From: an uncultured Taibaiella sp.
GTDB taxonomy: Bacteria; Bacteroidota; Bacteroidia; Chitinophagales; Chitinophagaceae
Assembly: GCA_937871155.1 (NCBI GenBank)
Contig: CALMXV010000229.1
Span: 1-7,357 of the forward strand
Length of the DNA stretch: 7,357 nucleotides
Direction of reading: 5' to 3'
Below the pieces are notes generated by a model. The model ran no database searches. It had not been told where the DNA came from and saw only the letters and a list, made by a program, of their open reading frames with translations. Below are positions 1 through 6,750 of this stretch, piece after piece. Every line of letters starts with the position of its first letter. Positions within the stretch are counted from its first letter, which is position 1. The translations under genes were made by a program, and so were the position numbers.

Positions 1-21
1 ATACAAGAAATTTTCCAACCT

Positions 22-840
22 TTATCTTCTACTTACTTGTGCCTCCAGAAATTTTCCAAAATCATCTTTGGTCGAACTAAAAGTAAAAACGGTTTCAATA
101 CGCCAATAGTTTCTAGGGTCAGATACTGAAGCGTAAGCCCATTTTGCAAATTCTAATTTATCGCTATCGTAGTTCAACCATTCAGCCATTGTTTTAATAT
201 GGGAGCTGTTATAATTATAGTTTTGGAGGGCAGTCTTTAATGTTTTGATTTTATCTGAGGCAAATGGACGGTCATCAACAGAAGATTTTATTTCTTGTAC
301 ATGAGAATCGTTCAAGTTTTGTTTCCTATTGTTATAATATTTTCTATTAGGGCTTGGTATTTCTTCATCATCATTTCTATCATAGTTTTTGTGAGTAGAT
401 TTTTCGTAATCATAATAGCTTTCCTCATACACTTTATCATTTCGGTATTTCTTGTCTATAAGCGTGGATTCTAATTTTAATCGTCCATTTCTAGGATTCA
501 AAATAGCGGTATATGCCACATCTGGCTCTACTCTAATATAGCCATCATACAATAAATTTTTACGGGTCATACCAAAGGGAGAATCCCCAAAGATTTTTAT
601 TCGATAACGACGAGGAGGAAGGTTCCCAAACCGCATTATTCTACTTGCCCTTGTAAAAGGAGTCCTATCAATCTTTACAACAATTGGGTTATTATCCGCA
701 AGTTGAATTTGAAGACTAGAATTATAATACAAGTTTCTCTCTTCGGCAAAAGAACGGCGGGAATCGTCATCTCGATGCTGTGCTACGACCATCAGACTAC
801 TACCTATCATCAGTGCAAGGGTGAAAAAAAAGACTTTCAT
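22..840 (-). CDS. Secreted DUF4476 domain protein of unknown function
   Basis: A 272-residue protein probably exported from the cytoplasm. Residues 1-20 form a signal peptide: a Lys near the start, a hydrophobic core, and VVA before Gln21 as a plausible signal peptidase I site. There is no lipobox. Residues about 40-125 look like a small beta-rich domain (several alternating hydrophobic strands, with LPPRRYRIKIFGD near 74-86), possibly a PEGA-like fold. Residues about 130-180 are a Tyr/Asp/Asn/Lys-rich low-complexity linker. Residues about 188-268 match the DUF4476 pattern: a Phe-initiated helix, then LNYDSDKLEFAKWAY, then VSDPRNYWRIETVFTF. This domain is common in secreted Bacteroidota proteins and has no established function that I know of. 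The start is ATG at 838-840 and the stop is TAA at 22-24. It lies 78 bp downstream of the RNA methyltransferase on the same strand, so it could be cotranscribed or have its own promoter. The domain call is fairly sure; the role is unknown. Confidence 0.8.
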   Translation of the reverse strand: MKVFFFTLALMIGSSLMVVAQHRDDDSRRSFAEERNLYYNSSLQIQLADNNPIVVKIDRTPFTRASRIMRFGNLPPRRYRIKIFGDSPFGMTRKNLLYDGYIRVEPDVAYTAILNPRNGRLKLESTLIDKKYRNDKVYEESYYDYEKSTHKNYDRNDDEEIPSPNRKYYNNRKQNLNDSHVQEIKSSVDDRPFASDKIKTLKTALQNYNYNSSHIKTMAEWLNYDSDKLEFAKWAYASVSDPRNYWRIETVFTFSSTKDDFGKFLEAQVSRR

Positions 841-868
841 AACTAATGCTTTTTGTGGTTAAGGAAAA

Positions 869-894
869 CAATAATACACCAACAGTTGTGCCAA
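869..894 (-). promoter_or_regulatory. Weak promoter candidate for the DUF4476 gene
   Basis: Read on the minus strand, TTGG (complement of 891-894) is followed about 15 nt later by TATTATTG (complement of 869-876), one mismatch from the Bacteroidota -7 consensus TAnnTTTG. It lies 28 nt upstream of the ATG at 840. The spacer is shorter than the usual 17-23 nt, so this is only a candidate. Confidence 0.18.
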
Positions 895-918
895 GAAATA
901 AATCTACAAAATTCTATT

Positions 919-1662
919 TTAATGAGGCAATAAATGTGAACATAAGATACCGGTAGCCATTGCCGCATTTAAAGATTCTGCTCCTCCTTTTCTGGGAATG
1001 GTAATTTTATGAGTGGCTAATTTCAGTAACGACTCTTGAATCCCATTGCCCTCATTTCCTATCAGTAAAATAGCGGCTTCTATAGGCTTAAACTGGTATA
1101 GGTTTTCTCCATTGAGAGTGGCAGAAACTATGGGCATTGTTGTGGTGCTTAAAAATTCTTTTAAATCGGTTGAAAATAACTGCACTCGAAGATGACTACC
1201 CATAGCAGATTGTATCACTTTAGGGTGGTAGCTATCTACACAATCTTTTGAACAAACAATTGTTTTGATGCCAAACCAATCAGCTATCCTAATAATACTA
1301 CCCATATTCCCGGGATCTTGGATGGTATCCAACGCCAGCATCCATTCCTTTGAAGTGGTAGAAGGATTAGAAGGCTCTTCTAGTGCTACTACTAATAAAA
1401 TTCCATTAGGAGTTTTCAAACTTGATATCGAATCAAGAACTTGTTGTGTTACTTGATAGAAGGAGGCTCCCGGGTGGCGACTTATTAAATGCGTGTTTTG
1501 TGCAGCCCAATCCTCAGTAGCTATGATGTACAGAATTTTTTTATCACTTCGTAGCCATTCTGCAGCTATCTTCTCTCCTTCAGCCACAAAAAGCTGCTGC
1601 TCTTTCCGGTATTTTTGAATACTTAATGACTTAATATTTTTAATTTGCGCCTTAGATAACAT
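919..1662 (-). CDS. SpoU/TrmH-family RNA 2'-O-ribose methyltransferase
   Basis: A 247-residue SPOUT-fold enzyme expected to transfer a methyl group from S-adenosylmethionine to a ribose 2'-OH in rRNA or tRNA, acting as a cytoplasmic dimer. Residues about 1-95 form the substrate-binding extension, with the family-typical FVAEGEKIAAEWL at 25-37. The catalytic domain holds all three SpoU motifs. Motif 1 is DTIQDPGNMGSIIRIAD at 112-128, with Asn119 and Arg125. Motif 2 is LIGNEGNG at 200-207, with Glu204. Motif 3 is IPRKGGAESLNAAMATGI at 222-239, with Ser230-Leu231-Asn232 in the knot. PKVIQSAMGS at 147-156 is also family-typical. The length is normal for the RlmB/TrmH group. The exact target nucleotide cannot be read from the sequence, so no symbol is given. 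The start is ATG at 1660-1662. It is divergent from tamL with a 32-bp gap, and the DUF4476 gene follows on the same strand. Confidence 0.9.
   Translation of the reverse strand: MLSKAQIKNIKSLSIQKYRKEQQLFVAEGEKIAAEWLRSDKKILYIIATEDWAAQNTHLISRHPGASFYQVTQQVLDSISSLKTPNGILLVVALEEPSNPSTTSKEWMLALDTIQDPGNMGSIIRIADWFGIKTIVCSKDCVDSYHPKVIQSAMGSHLRVQLFSTDLKEFLSTTTMPIVSATLNGENLYQFKPIEAAILLIGNEGNGIQESLLKLATHKITIPRKGGAESLNAAMATGILCSHLLPH
1614..1642 (+). promoter_or_regulatory. Candidate promoter for tamL
   Basis: TTTG at 1614-1617, a 17-nt spacer, then TATTTTTA at 1635-1642 (TAnnTTTG with the final G replaced by A). The spacing fits the Bacteroidota housekeeping promoter. The site lies inside the 5' end of the divergent methyltransferase gene, about 50 nt upstream of the tamL TTG start, as expected because the intergenic gap is only 32 bp. 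AT-rich sequence makes chance matches likely. Confidence 0.28.
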
Positions 1663-1667
1663 TGTTG

Positions 1668-1675
1668 CAAAACTA
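1668..1675 (-). promoter_or_regulatory. -7 element TAgtTTTG just before the methyltransferase start
   Basis: On the minus strand, TAGTTTTG is an exact match to the Bacteroidota -7 consensus TAnnTTTG. Only 5 nt separate it from the ATG at 1662, which would place transcription start at or within a few bases of the start codon. I see no good -33 TTTG at the usual distance, so the assignment rests on the -7 element alone. Confidence 0.35.
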
Positions 1676-1694
1676 ATTTAATTGTTTTATTGTA

Positions 1695-4115
1695 TTGAGT
1701 CGGAAAATCATAAACATACTGTCTGGTGCAGCTATCAGTGTTCTATTGCTTTTATTTTCCTCTTGCAATCTTACCCGACATCTCAAAGATGACCAATACT
1801 TGCTTAATAGCAATACCGTAAAACTAAAGACCAACAAAGGGGTTACTCGACGTGGAGAATTAAAAGATAATCTTGAAAGCCTGATTGTTCAAAAGCCGAA
1901 TACCCGCATATTACTAGGCGTCTTACCCTTAAAACTTTGGCTCTACAATCTCCGTTATGAACGATATCAAAAAGATACTTCCAATTATCAAATAAAATTT
2001 AAGACCGTAGAGCCTCCCGTACTTTACGATAGCAACCTAACCAATAAGACCGTTCGCAATCTTAAAAGCTATTTGTTCAACTCCGGTTATTTCTATCCTA
2101 CCATTCGTGATACGGTTATTTTTAAGGATAAAAAAGCCTATGCTACGTATGAAATCACTACCGGCATTAATTACCTGATCAACAAAGTATCCATCAATGT
2201 AGATGACACTGCAATCAAACGTTTGTTAGAACAATCCATGAGCGAAACCCAGCTTAAAACTGGTGCCAATTTTTACATGAGCTTGGTGGAAGAGGAGCGA
2301 AGCCGTATTGCGAACGTCTTAAAAGAAAACGGCTATTATTTTTTCACCCAAGAAAATGTAGTAGATGTAAAGTTGGATACGTTTAACAAAGCACTTCTCA
2401 AAGATGAATACAGCCCTTTCGAAAATATCATAAATACGATAGCCTTACCAAAACAAAAGCAAAAAAACCCAACATTAGATATTACGATTTATATCCGCAC
2501 CGATAACCCGAAAGCCTATAAACGATACTTTGTAAATCGAATCAGTGTTTTTCCGGATTTTATTTCAAGAGAAGCTAGTAGCGATTCGGCTGTAATTACA
2601 AAACTGTATCAAAATTTTCGTTTTAGGTATCATCATTATTACATCCGTGAAAAAGTGCTGTACAAGAGTATCTTCTTCGAAAACGGTACACTCACACATC
2701 AGAGCGATTACGACAATACCATTAATAAATTAAATGACTTAGGGGTTTTTAAATCCGTACGTATAGTTCAATTTGAAGATACGGTAAAAACTTCCTTAGA
2801 TAGTGGCTTTATCAACACTGCCATACTTCTTTCACCTGCCAAAAAATATGATTTTTCTACCAACTTCGAAATCTCTAATGGTACCACTTACTTTGCAGGA
2901 AGTGCCTTGGCATTTACCTTCAGAGATCGGAATTTTTTGAAAGGCGGTAATGTTCTTAACATATCGCTTCGCGGAGGTTTGGAATCAAATTTAGACCAGT
3001 ACAGTGGTAAAAGCTTCTTTAATCGTTTCCAGCTTTTTTCTAGAAATGCAGGTATCAATGCCAGTCTCAATTTCCCTAAATTTATAGTTCCGTTCAATAT
3101 TAAATTTAAAAACAAAAATGCCCCTCGTACGATTATCAGTGCCGGAGCAAATATCTTGGAACGTGTAGATTTATTTACCGCTACTACTATCACCGGCGGA
3201 TATACATATACTTGGCGACAAACGGCTACACAAAGTTGGGAAGTCTCTCCTATGTTATTCAATAATTTTAGGCTCCCTTTTATTTCAGATTCTTTTCAGA
3301 AACGGCTAGACACTGTTGAGTTTCTTAATAAACTTTACACCCCAGTTTTTATAGAAGGGGAGAACATTAGTTATATCTATACGGATCAATTTATCAACAA
3401 AGGTCGTAGTTATAGCTATGCTAAGATATCATTAGAAGAAGCCGGCGGCTTAATGAGTGGCATACAAAAAATAGGCAATACCAAGTTCAACTATGCACAA
3501 TATCTAAAACTTGATTTTGATTTGAGACGATATACCAACCGCCCACGTTCTCAATGGGCAACGCGATTTTATGGTGGTTTCGGTATTCCTTATGGGCATT
3601 CACTGAGCCTTCCATATATCAAACAATATTTTACAGGTGGCCCGTATAGTATCAGAGGTTGGCGTGTACGCACTTTAGGTCCTGGCGGATACTACAATCC
3701 TTCTGAAGATTCCACTCATCGCGCTGGAGTGTTTATCGACCGTACAGGTGATATAAAACTAGAGTTGAATACAGAGTATCGCTTTGACATTGTTCAGCTA
3801 TTTTATGGAGTGATAAAAATGAAAGGGGCTTTATTTGCTGATGCCGGAAATATATGGTTGGCGAAGAAAACACCCGGCTTTGACAATGGTGAATTTAAAT
3901 TTTCTAAACTTGGTAAAGAGCTGGCAGTAAGTGCCGGTGTTGGATTGCGTTTCGATCTGGCAGGCTTTTTTATCTTCCGGGCAGATGCCGCTTTCCCTGT
4001 TAAACGACCTTATGGCAGCAACAATGGTTGGGCATTTGAAGATATTGCATTAGGCAGCGGTACTTGGCGTAAAAATAATATCATACTTAACGTGGCTATC
4101 GGCTACCCATTCTAA
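1695..4115 (+). CDS. tamL: TamL-type outer-membrane lipoprotein of the BamA/TamA (Omp85) family
   Basis: An 806-residue Omp85-superfamily protein, probably an outer-membrane assembly or translocation factor that works with a TamB-like partner not present here. The N-terminus is a lipoprotein signal: basic RK at 3-4, a hydrophobic run, and LFSSC ending at Cys24, the likely lipidated residue. A lipidated N-terminus is the hallmark of Bacteroidota TamL. POTRA-like periplasmic segments follow. One covers roughly 158-215, starting with INKVSINVDD and ending in a GYYFF strand; another covers roughly 278-358, with the LNDLGVFKSVRI pattern. The 16-strand-type barrel spans about 385-806. It carries the loop-6 motif as GGPYSIRGW (Ile653-Arg654-Gly655-Trp656, the VRGF equivalent) and ends in a C-terminal aromatic, GYPF. 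The start is TTG at 1695. An in-frame stop lies at 1674-1676 and no ATG or GTG precedes the lipobox, so TTG is the best choice. Length is typical. I know of no direct functional link to the flanking genes. Confidence 0.88.
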   Translation: MSRKIINILSGAAISVLLLLFSSCNLTRHLKDDQYLLNSNTVKLKTNKGVTRRGELKDNLESLIVQKPNTRILLGVLPLKLWLYNLRYERYQKDTSNYQIKFKTVEPPVLYDSNLTNKTVRNLKSYLFNSGYFYPTIRDTVIFKDKKAYATYEITTGINYLINKVSINVDDTAIKRLLEQSMSETQLKTGANFYMSLVEEERSRIANVLKENGYYFFTQENVVDVKLDTFNKALLKDEYSPFENIINTIALPKQKQKNPTLDITIYIRTDNPKAYKRYFVNRISVFPDFISREASSDSAVITKLYQNFRFRYHHYYIREKVLYKSIFFENGTLTHQSDYDNTINKLNDLGVFKSVRIVQFEDTVKTSLDSGFINTAILLSPAKKYDFSTNFEISNGTTYFAGSALAFTFRDRNFLKGGNVLNISLRGGLESNLDQYSGKSFFNRFQLFSRNAGINASLNFPKFIVPFNIKFKNKNAPRTIISAGANILERVDLFTATTITGGYTYTWRQTATQSWEVSPMLFNNFRLPFISDSFQKRLDTVEFLNKLYTPVFIEGENISYIYTDQFINKGRSYSYAKISLEEAGGLMSGIQKIGNTKFNYAQYLKLDFDLRRYTNRPRSQWATRFYGGFGIPYGHSLSLPYIKQYFTGGPYSIRGWRVRTLGPGGYYNPSEDSTHRAGVFIDRTGDIKLELNTEYRFDIVQLFYGVIKMKGALFADAGNIWLAKKTPGFDNGEFKFSKLGKELAVSAGVGLRFDLAGFFIFRADAAFPVKRPYGSNNGWAFEDIALGSGTWRKNNIILNVAIGYPF

Positions 4116-4188
4116 GTTTAAACACTTTAGCGAATGTTATAATTGCTTGTGTTCTTGCAAGTCCAGCTTTTTACGCCATACAAAATGC

Positions 4189-4196
4189 TATATTTG
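4189..4196 (+). promoter_or_regulatory. -7 element TATATTTG just before the arginase start
   Basis: An exact match to the Bacteroidota -7 consensus TAnnTTTG, 6 nt before the preferred ATG at 4203. The corresponding -33 region is only a T-run (4168-4172) rather than TTTG. If used, it would give the arginase an mRNA with almost no leader and make it independent of tamL, whose stop is 87 nt upstream of this ATG. It would also argue against the longer arginase starts at 4185 and 4143, which would put the element inside the coding region. Confidence 0.42.
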
Positions 4197-4202
4197 CACC
4201 GC

Positions 4203-5150
4203 ATGCGTAACATAAAAATTATTGAAGTAAAATCTGAAATTGGTGCCGGTACCCGTGGGGCTAGCCTTGGTGTAGATGCTATGCAAATAGCTGCTTTAGA
4301 CTTCATGAGCAACTTCTTTGTCAACTTTCCTACCGAGCTTATCCAAACCGAAAATAAACTTCTTTATGAACCCGTTCAATCCCCTTATGCTAAGAGGATT
4401 CATGGAATACATACCATGTACGAACGGGTGTCTAATGCCGTACAAGACACCTTAAAATCAGGATTGTTCCCCTTGGTATTAGCTGGCGACCATAGCACAG
4501 CAGGTGGCACAATTGCCGGTATTAAAATGGCAAAACCTAAAAACCGTTTAGGAGTTATATGGATTGATGCTCATGCCGATCTTCACACACCATTCACTAC
4601 ACCTTCAGGTAATATGCATGGGATGCCACTCGCTACTGCATTGGGTGAAGACAACCTAGAAAACAAGATGCATGAGGTAGATGATAAAACTAAAGACTGG
4701 TGGAACAAGCTGAAAACTATCGGAAAGATTCAACCTAAAATCCTTCCGGAAGACTTAGTGTTTATCGCACTAAGAGATTATGAAAAAGAAGAAGAAGCCT
4801 TGCTAAAAAAGCACAACATCAAAGTAATTCCAGTACAAGAAGTACGCAAGAAAGGCGTAGAAAATGTAGTGCGACAATCCTTATTGCACTTAAGTAATTG
4901 TGATGATATCTATGTTTCATTTGATGTGGACTCTTTAGATAGTTCTATCTCCAGAGGTACAGGCACGCCCGTAAGCAATGGACTTAAAGAACGTGAAGTA
5001 GAAGATATCTTAGCCTCTTTAATGCAGAATCATAAAATCTGTTGTTTTGAAATAACGGAAGTAAACCCAACACTAGATAAGGAAAACCTGATGGCAGAAA
5101 TAGCCTTCAATATCTTACAGCGTAGTGTCAATATTCTATTATTAAACTAA
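4203..5150 (+). CDS. Arginase (arginine to ornithine and urea)
   Basis: A 315-residue member of the ureohydrolase superfamily, predicted to be a cytoplasmic binuclear-manganese enzyme. All six metal ligands are visible: His97 in AGDHSTAGG; Asp122, His124 and Asp126 in DAHADLHTP; and Asp241 and Asp243 in SFDVDSLD. SGNMHGMP (135-142) retains the substrate serine and the His equivalent to human ARG1 His141. EVNP (286-289) supplies the Glu277 equivalent that binds the guanidinium, which favours arginase over agmatinase or formimidoylglutamase. The position of human Asn130 is His128 and that of Asp183 is Glu194, so the carboxylate and amino-group contacts are not identical to the animal enzyme. 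Frames open upstream allow starts at TTG 4143 or ATG 4185. ATG 4203 is preferred because family members begin close to the IIEVKSEIGAGTRGASLG block and a promoter-like element sits just before it. Substrate is inferred from motifs, not proven. Confidence 0.85.
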   Translation: MRNIKIIEVKSEIGAGTRGASLGVDAMQIAALDFMSNFFVNFPTELIQTENKLLYEPVQSPYAKRIHGIHTMYERVSNAVQDTLKSGLFPLVLAGDHSTAGGTIAGIKMAKPKNRLGVIWIDAHADLHTPFTTPSGNMHGMPLATALGEDNLENKMHEVDDKTKDWWNKLKTIGKIQPKILPEDLVFIALRDYEKEEEALLKKHNIKVIPVQEVRKKGVENVVRQSLLHLSNCDDIYVSFDVDSLDSSISRGTGTPVSNGLKEREVEDILASLMQNHKICCFEITEVNPTLDKENLMAEIAFNILQRSVNILLLN

Positions 5151-5177
5151 GGTTAATACCCACTTAATAAGAATAAT

Positions 5178-5210
5178 AAAAAAGTTACAAATCCACTTAG
5201 CAGCTTTTTT
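5178..5210. terminator. Weak bidirectional terminator between convergent genes
   Basis: The left arm AAAAAAGTT (5178-5186) can pair with the right arm AGCTTTTTT (5202-5210), allowing one G-U pair, around a loop of about 15 nt. A T-run ends the structure on the plus strand, and the complementary A-run does the same on the minus strand. It lies in the 59-bp gap between the arginase stop and the permease stop, and it overlaps the first base of the permease TAA. The stem is very AT-rich, so its strength is doubtful. Confidence 0.35.
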
Positions 5211-6439
5211 TATGAGGAGGTAAAATAGCGAGAATCTTTAACCAGCGTAGCTCTATAGGCAGGATACCAAGCCGCGGCAATGCCTACCACTACTATGGTT
5301 GCTAATATCAACACGACATCACTAAATTGCAGAGCCACCGGATACGACTCAATGATAAAGGCACCTTGAAGTTTTATCCATTGAAACTGTTGCTGACCGA
5401 GACATAAGAATAATCCGGCAATCAATCCTATGACTCCACCTACTAATGCCCATAGCATCCCCTCCAGCAAAAACAATTTACGAATCATGACAGGTGTAGC
5501 TCCCATCGCTTTAAGAATGGCAATATCTTTTTGCTTTTCCATCACCAATAGAGTCAAGGCACCCACCATATTGAACGATGCTATGACTAGTACCAACAAC
5601 AAGATAGCATATACTGCCCATTTCTCCGATTGCATCACCATGTAGAGTGTTCTATTTTGTTCGAAGCGGGTCTGCACCACCAACCTATCCCCAACAATCT
5701 GTTGGATTTTTTCTTTTACCACATCGGCATTTACACCATAAGCCAAGCTAAGTTGCAGAGAAGAATACTCCCCTTCTTTCATGAAAAATGATTGAACGAT
5801 CGGCAATGAGGCTAACACATACTTACTATCAAATTCCTCCTGCACCATAAACACGCCGGTTACCTTCAGTTGCAATGTTTGCAATGCATCCGTAGCTTGC
5901 AAAGAGGGGTGTTGCACATTGGCGTTCGGATAATATACCATCAACGGGCTAAAGACATTGGTAGGGTCTAAACCCAGCTTATTCGCCAATTGTAATCCGG
6001 CGATTGCAGTTGCCGGTGCTTCTAGTACGGTGCTATCTCCCTCATAGATATAAGATGAAAATGAATTGACATGAGCAAACATCGTATCAATACCTTTTAG
6101 GGTTGCTAAGGCATCTTCATCATTGGCATTAAGCCATACATTATCTTCAATCACACGACTTATATAACGCACTTCCCTTAAGTCCTGTACTTGTTGAAGC
6201 TTCGTCGCTTCCAATTCAAAGAATTTACCCTTGGCTGCCGTAATTTTTATGGGTGGATAAAAAGCTTTATACAAATCTTTAATCAAAAGCTCAAAACCAT
6301 TAAACACCGAAAACAACACCATCATGGCACAAGCAGCCACCGCTATTGCCGCCATGCTTATACGTGATAATACCGGCACGGCATTGCCCTTGCGTTTCCC
6401 TTTTAAGTACCTCCAAGCTAGTTGACGGATAAGTATCAC
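5210..6439 (-). CDS. LolC/LolE-type ABC transporter permease (FtsX-like)
   Basis: A 409-residue inner-membrane permease of the LolCE/MacB type, expected to work with an ATP-binding subunit (LolD-like) not encoded in this window. Relatives extract lipoproteins from the inner membrane for transport to the outer membrane, though the cargo here is inferred from family only. The N-terminus shows the typical AWRYLKGKRK, then LSRISMAAIAVAACAMMVL leading into VFNGFE. Membrane helices lie at about 26-48, 275-297, 322-346 and 373-393, with a large periplasmic domain at about 50-270. The FtsX signature MEKQKDIAILKAMGAT (300-315) follows the second helix, and AAWYPAYRAT (389-398) closes the last. The length matches LolC/E. 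The start is GTG at 6437-6439: an in-frame stop lies four codons upstream and the next Met is residue 29, inside the first helix, so GTG is well supported. It lies downstream of rbfA on the same strand, beyond a 311-bp spacer. Confidence 0.85.
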   Translation of the reverse strand: MILIRQLAWRYLKGKRKGNAVPVLSRISMAAIAVAACAMMVLFSVFNGFELLIKDLYKAFYPPIKITAAKGKFFELEATKLQQVQDLREVRYISRVIEDNVWLNANDEDALATLKGIDTMFAHVNSFSSYIYEGDSTVLEAPATAIAGLQLANKLGLDPTNVFSPLMVYYPNANVQHPSLQATDALQTLQLKVTGVFMVQEEFDSKYVLASLPIVQSFFMKEGEYSSLQLSLAYGVNADVVKEKIQQIVGDRLVVQTRFEQNRTLYMVMQSEKWAVYAILLLVLVIASFNMVGALTLLVMEKQKDIAILKAMGATPVMIRKLFLLEGMLWALVGGVIGLIAGLFLCLGQQQFQWIKLQGAFIIESYPVALQFSDVVLILATIVVVGIAAAWYPAYRATLVKDSRYFTSS

Positions 6440-6480
6440 AGATATATTTTAAGCCTTTAAAGTAATGATTTTTTATTAGG

Positions 6481-6550
6481 GGGTAGCCGGCAGAGTTGCT
6501 ACTATTTAGCTCCTGTTGCGTCGCACCCTTGTACGTCATCACGCTATTCA
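6481..6550. repeat. GC-rich block of short inverted repeats, possible interspersed element
   Basis: By hand count about 37 of 70 bases are G or C, against about 8 of 40 on the permease side and about 22 of 70 on the rbfA side. It holds chained inverted repeats: GTAGC (6483-6487) with GCTAC (6498-6502), GCTA (6498-6501) with TAGC (6507-6510), and the odd palindrome TGCG-T-CGCA (6517-6525). The first two share an arm, so the RNA could switch between alternative hairpins. No second copy is present in this window, so calling it a genomic repeat is inference from composition and structure. Confidence 0.3.
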
Positions 6551-6713
6551 GCAAGTGTATGATTTTAAAAGTGCCTTAAGCTAAAAGTCAAATGGAAATT
6601 TTTGAAAAACTCATTCGAGGTAACTTTTAATCTTTGGCTGATAATAATTAAGCCCCTTTCTATCCCTTCACTTCCCATGGAAGAGTTACTAGGATATGTT
6701 ACCACAATTGCTT

Positions 6714-6741
6714 TTGCCCTTATTCCAAGTAATTGGGGCAA
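6714..6741 (-). terminator. Hairpin just after the rbfA stop codon
   Basis: A perfect 6-bp inverted repeat, TTGCCC (6714-6719) with GGGCAA (6736-6741), encloses 16 nt that contain a smaller TTCCAA/TTGG-type pairing. It begins 9 nt after the rbfA TAG on the minus strand. There is no T-run after it in the rbfA direction, so it may be a 3'-end stabilising or factor-dependent element rather than a classical intrinsic terminator. Confidence 0.3.
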
Positions 6742-6750
6742 CAACAACAT

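Larger units (their letters stand above)
6440..6750. other. 311-bp rbfA-permease spacer with no convincing gene
   Basis: I see no gene with recognisable homology here. On the minus strand a 61-codon open frame (6565-6750) begins with ATG directly after the rbfA TAG. On the plus strand there are frames of only 12 and 25 codons (the latter from 6677). None has a recognisable domain. The spacer holds a hairpin next to the rbfA stop (6714-6741), a 5-bp-stem inverted repeat CTTCC-cat-GGAAG (6671-6683), and a GC-rich block (6481-6550, about 53% GC by hand count). The 40 bases between that block and the permease are only about 20% GC. It could be a decayed gene, a short interspersed repeat inserted between two cotranscribed genes, or a leader controlling the permease. 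Confidence 0.6.

Noticed and set aside
2888..3262. A 124-codon open frame on the minus strand inside tamL
   Set aside because: It lies fully antisense to the conserved barrel of tamL, has no recognisable domain, and fits a chance frame opposite a strongly coding gene.
4127..4324. A 65-codon minus-strand frame antisense to the arginase N-terminus
   Set aside because: No homology, and the plus strand here encodes the conserved arginase N-terminal block.
4203..5150. Formimidoylglutamase or agmatinase identity for the ureohydrolase
   Set aside because: The EVNP glutamate and the SGNMHGMP segment match arginase, although substrate is not proven.
5430..5645. A 71-codon plus-strand frame inside the permease gene
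   Set aside because: Antisense to the FtsX signature region of the permease; composition and content look like a shadow.
6300..6554. An 84-codon minus-strand frame overlapping the permease start
   Set aside because: It reads the permease N-terminal codons in another frame, while the permease frame carries clear family motifs. Its upstream half is the GC-rich repeat block.
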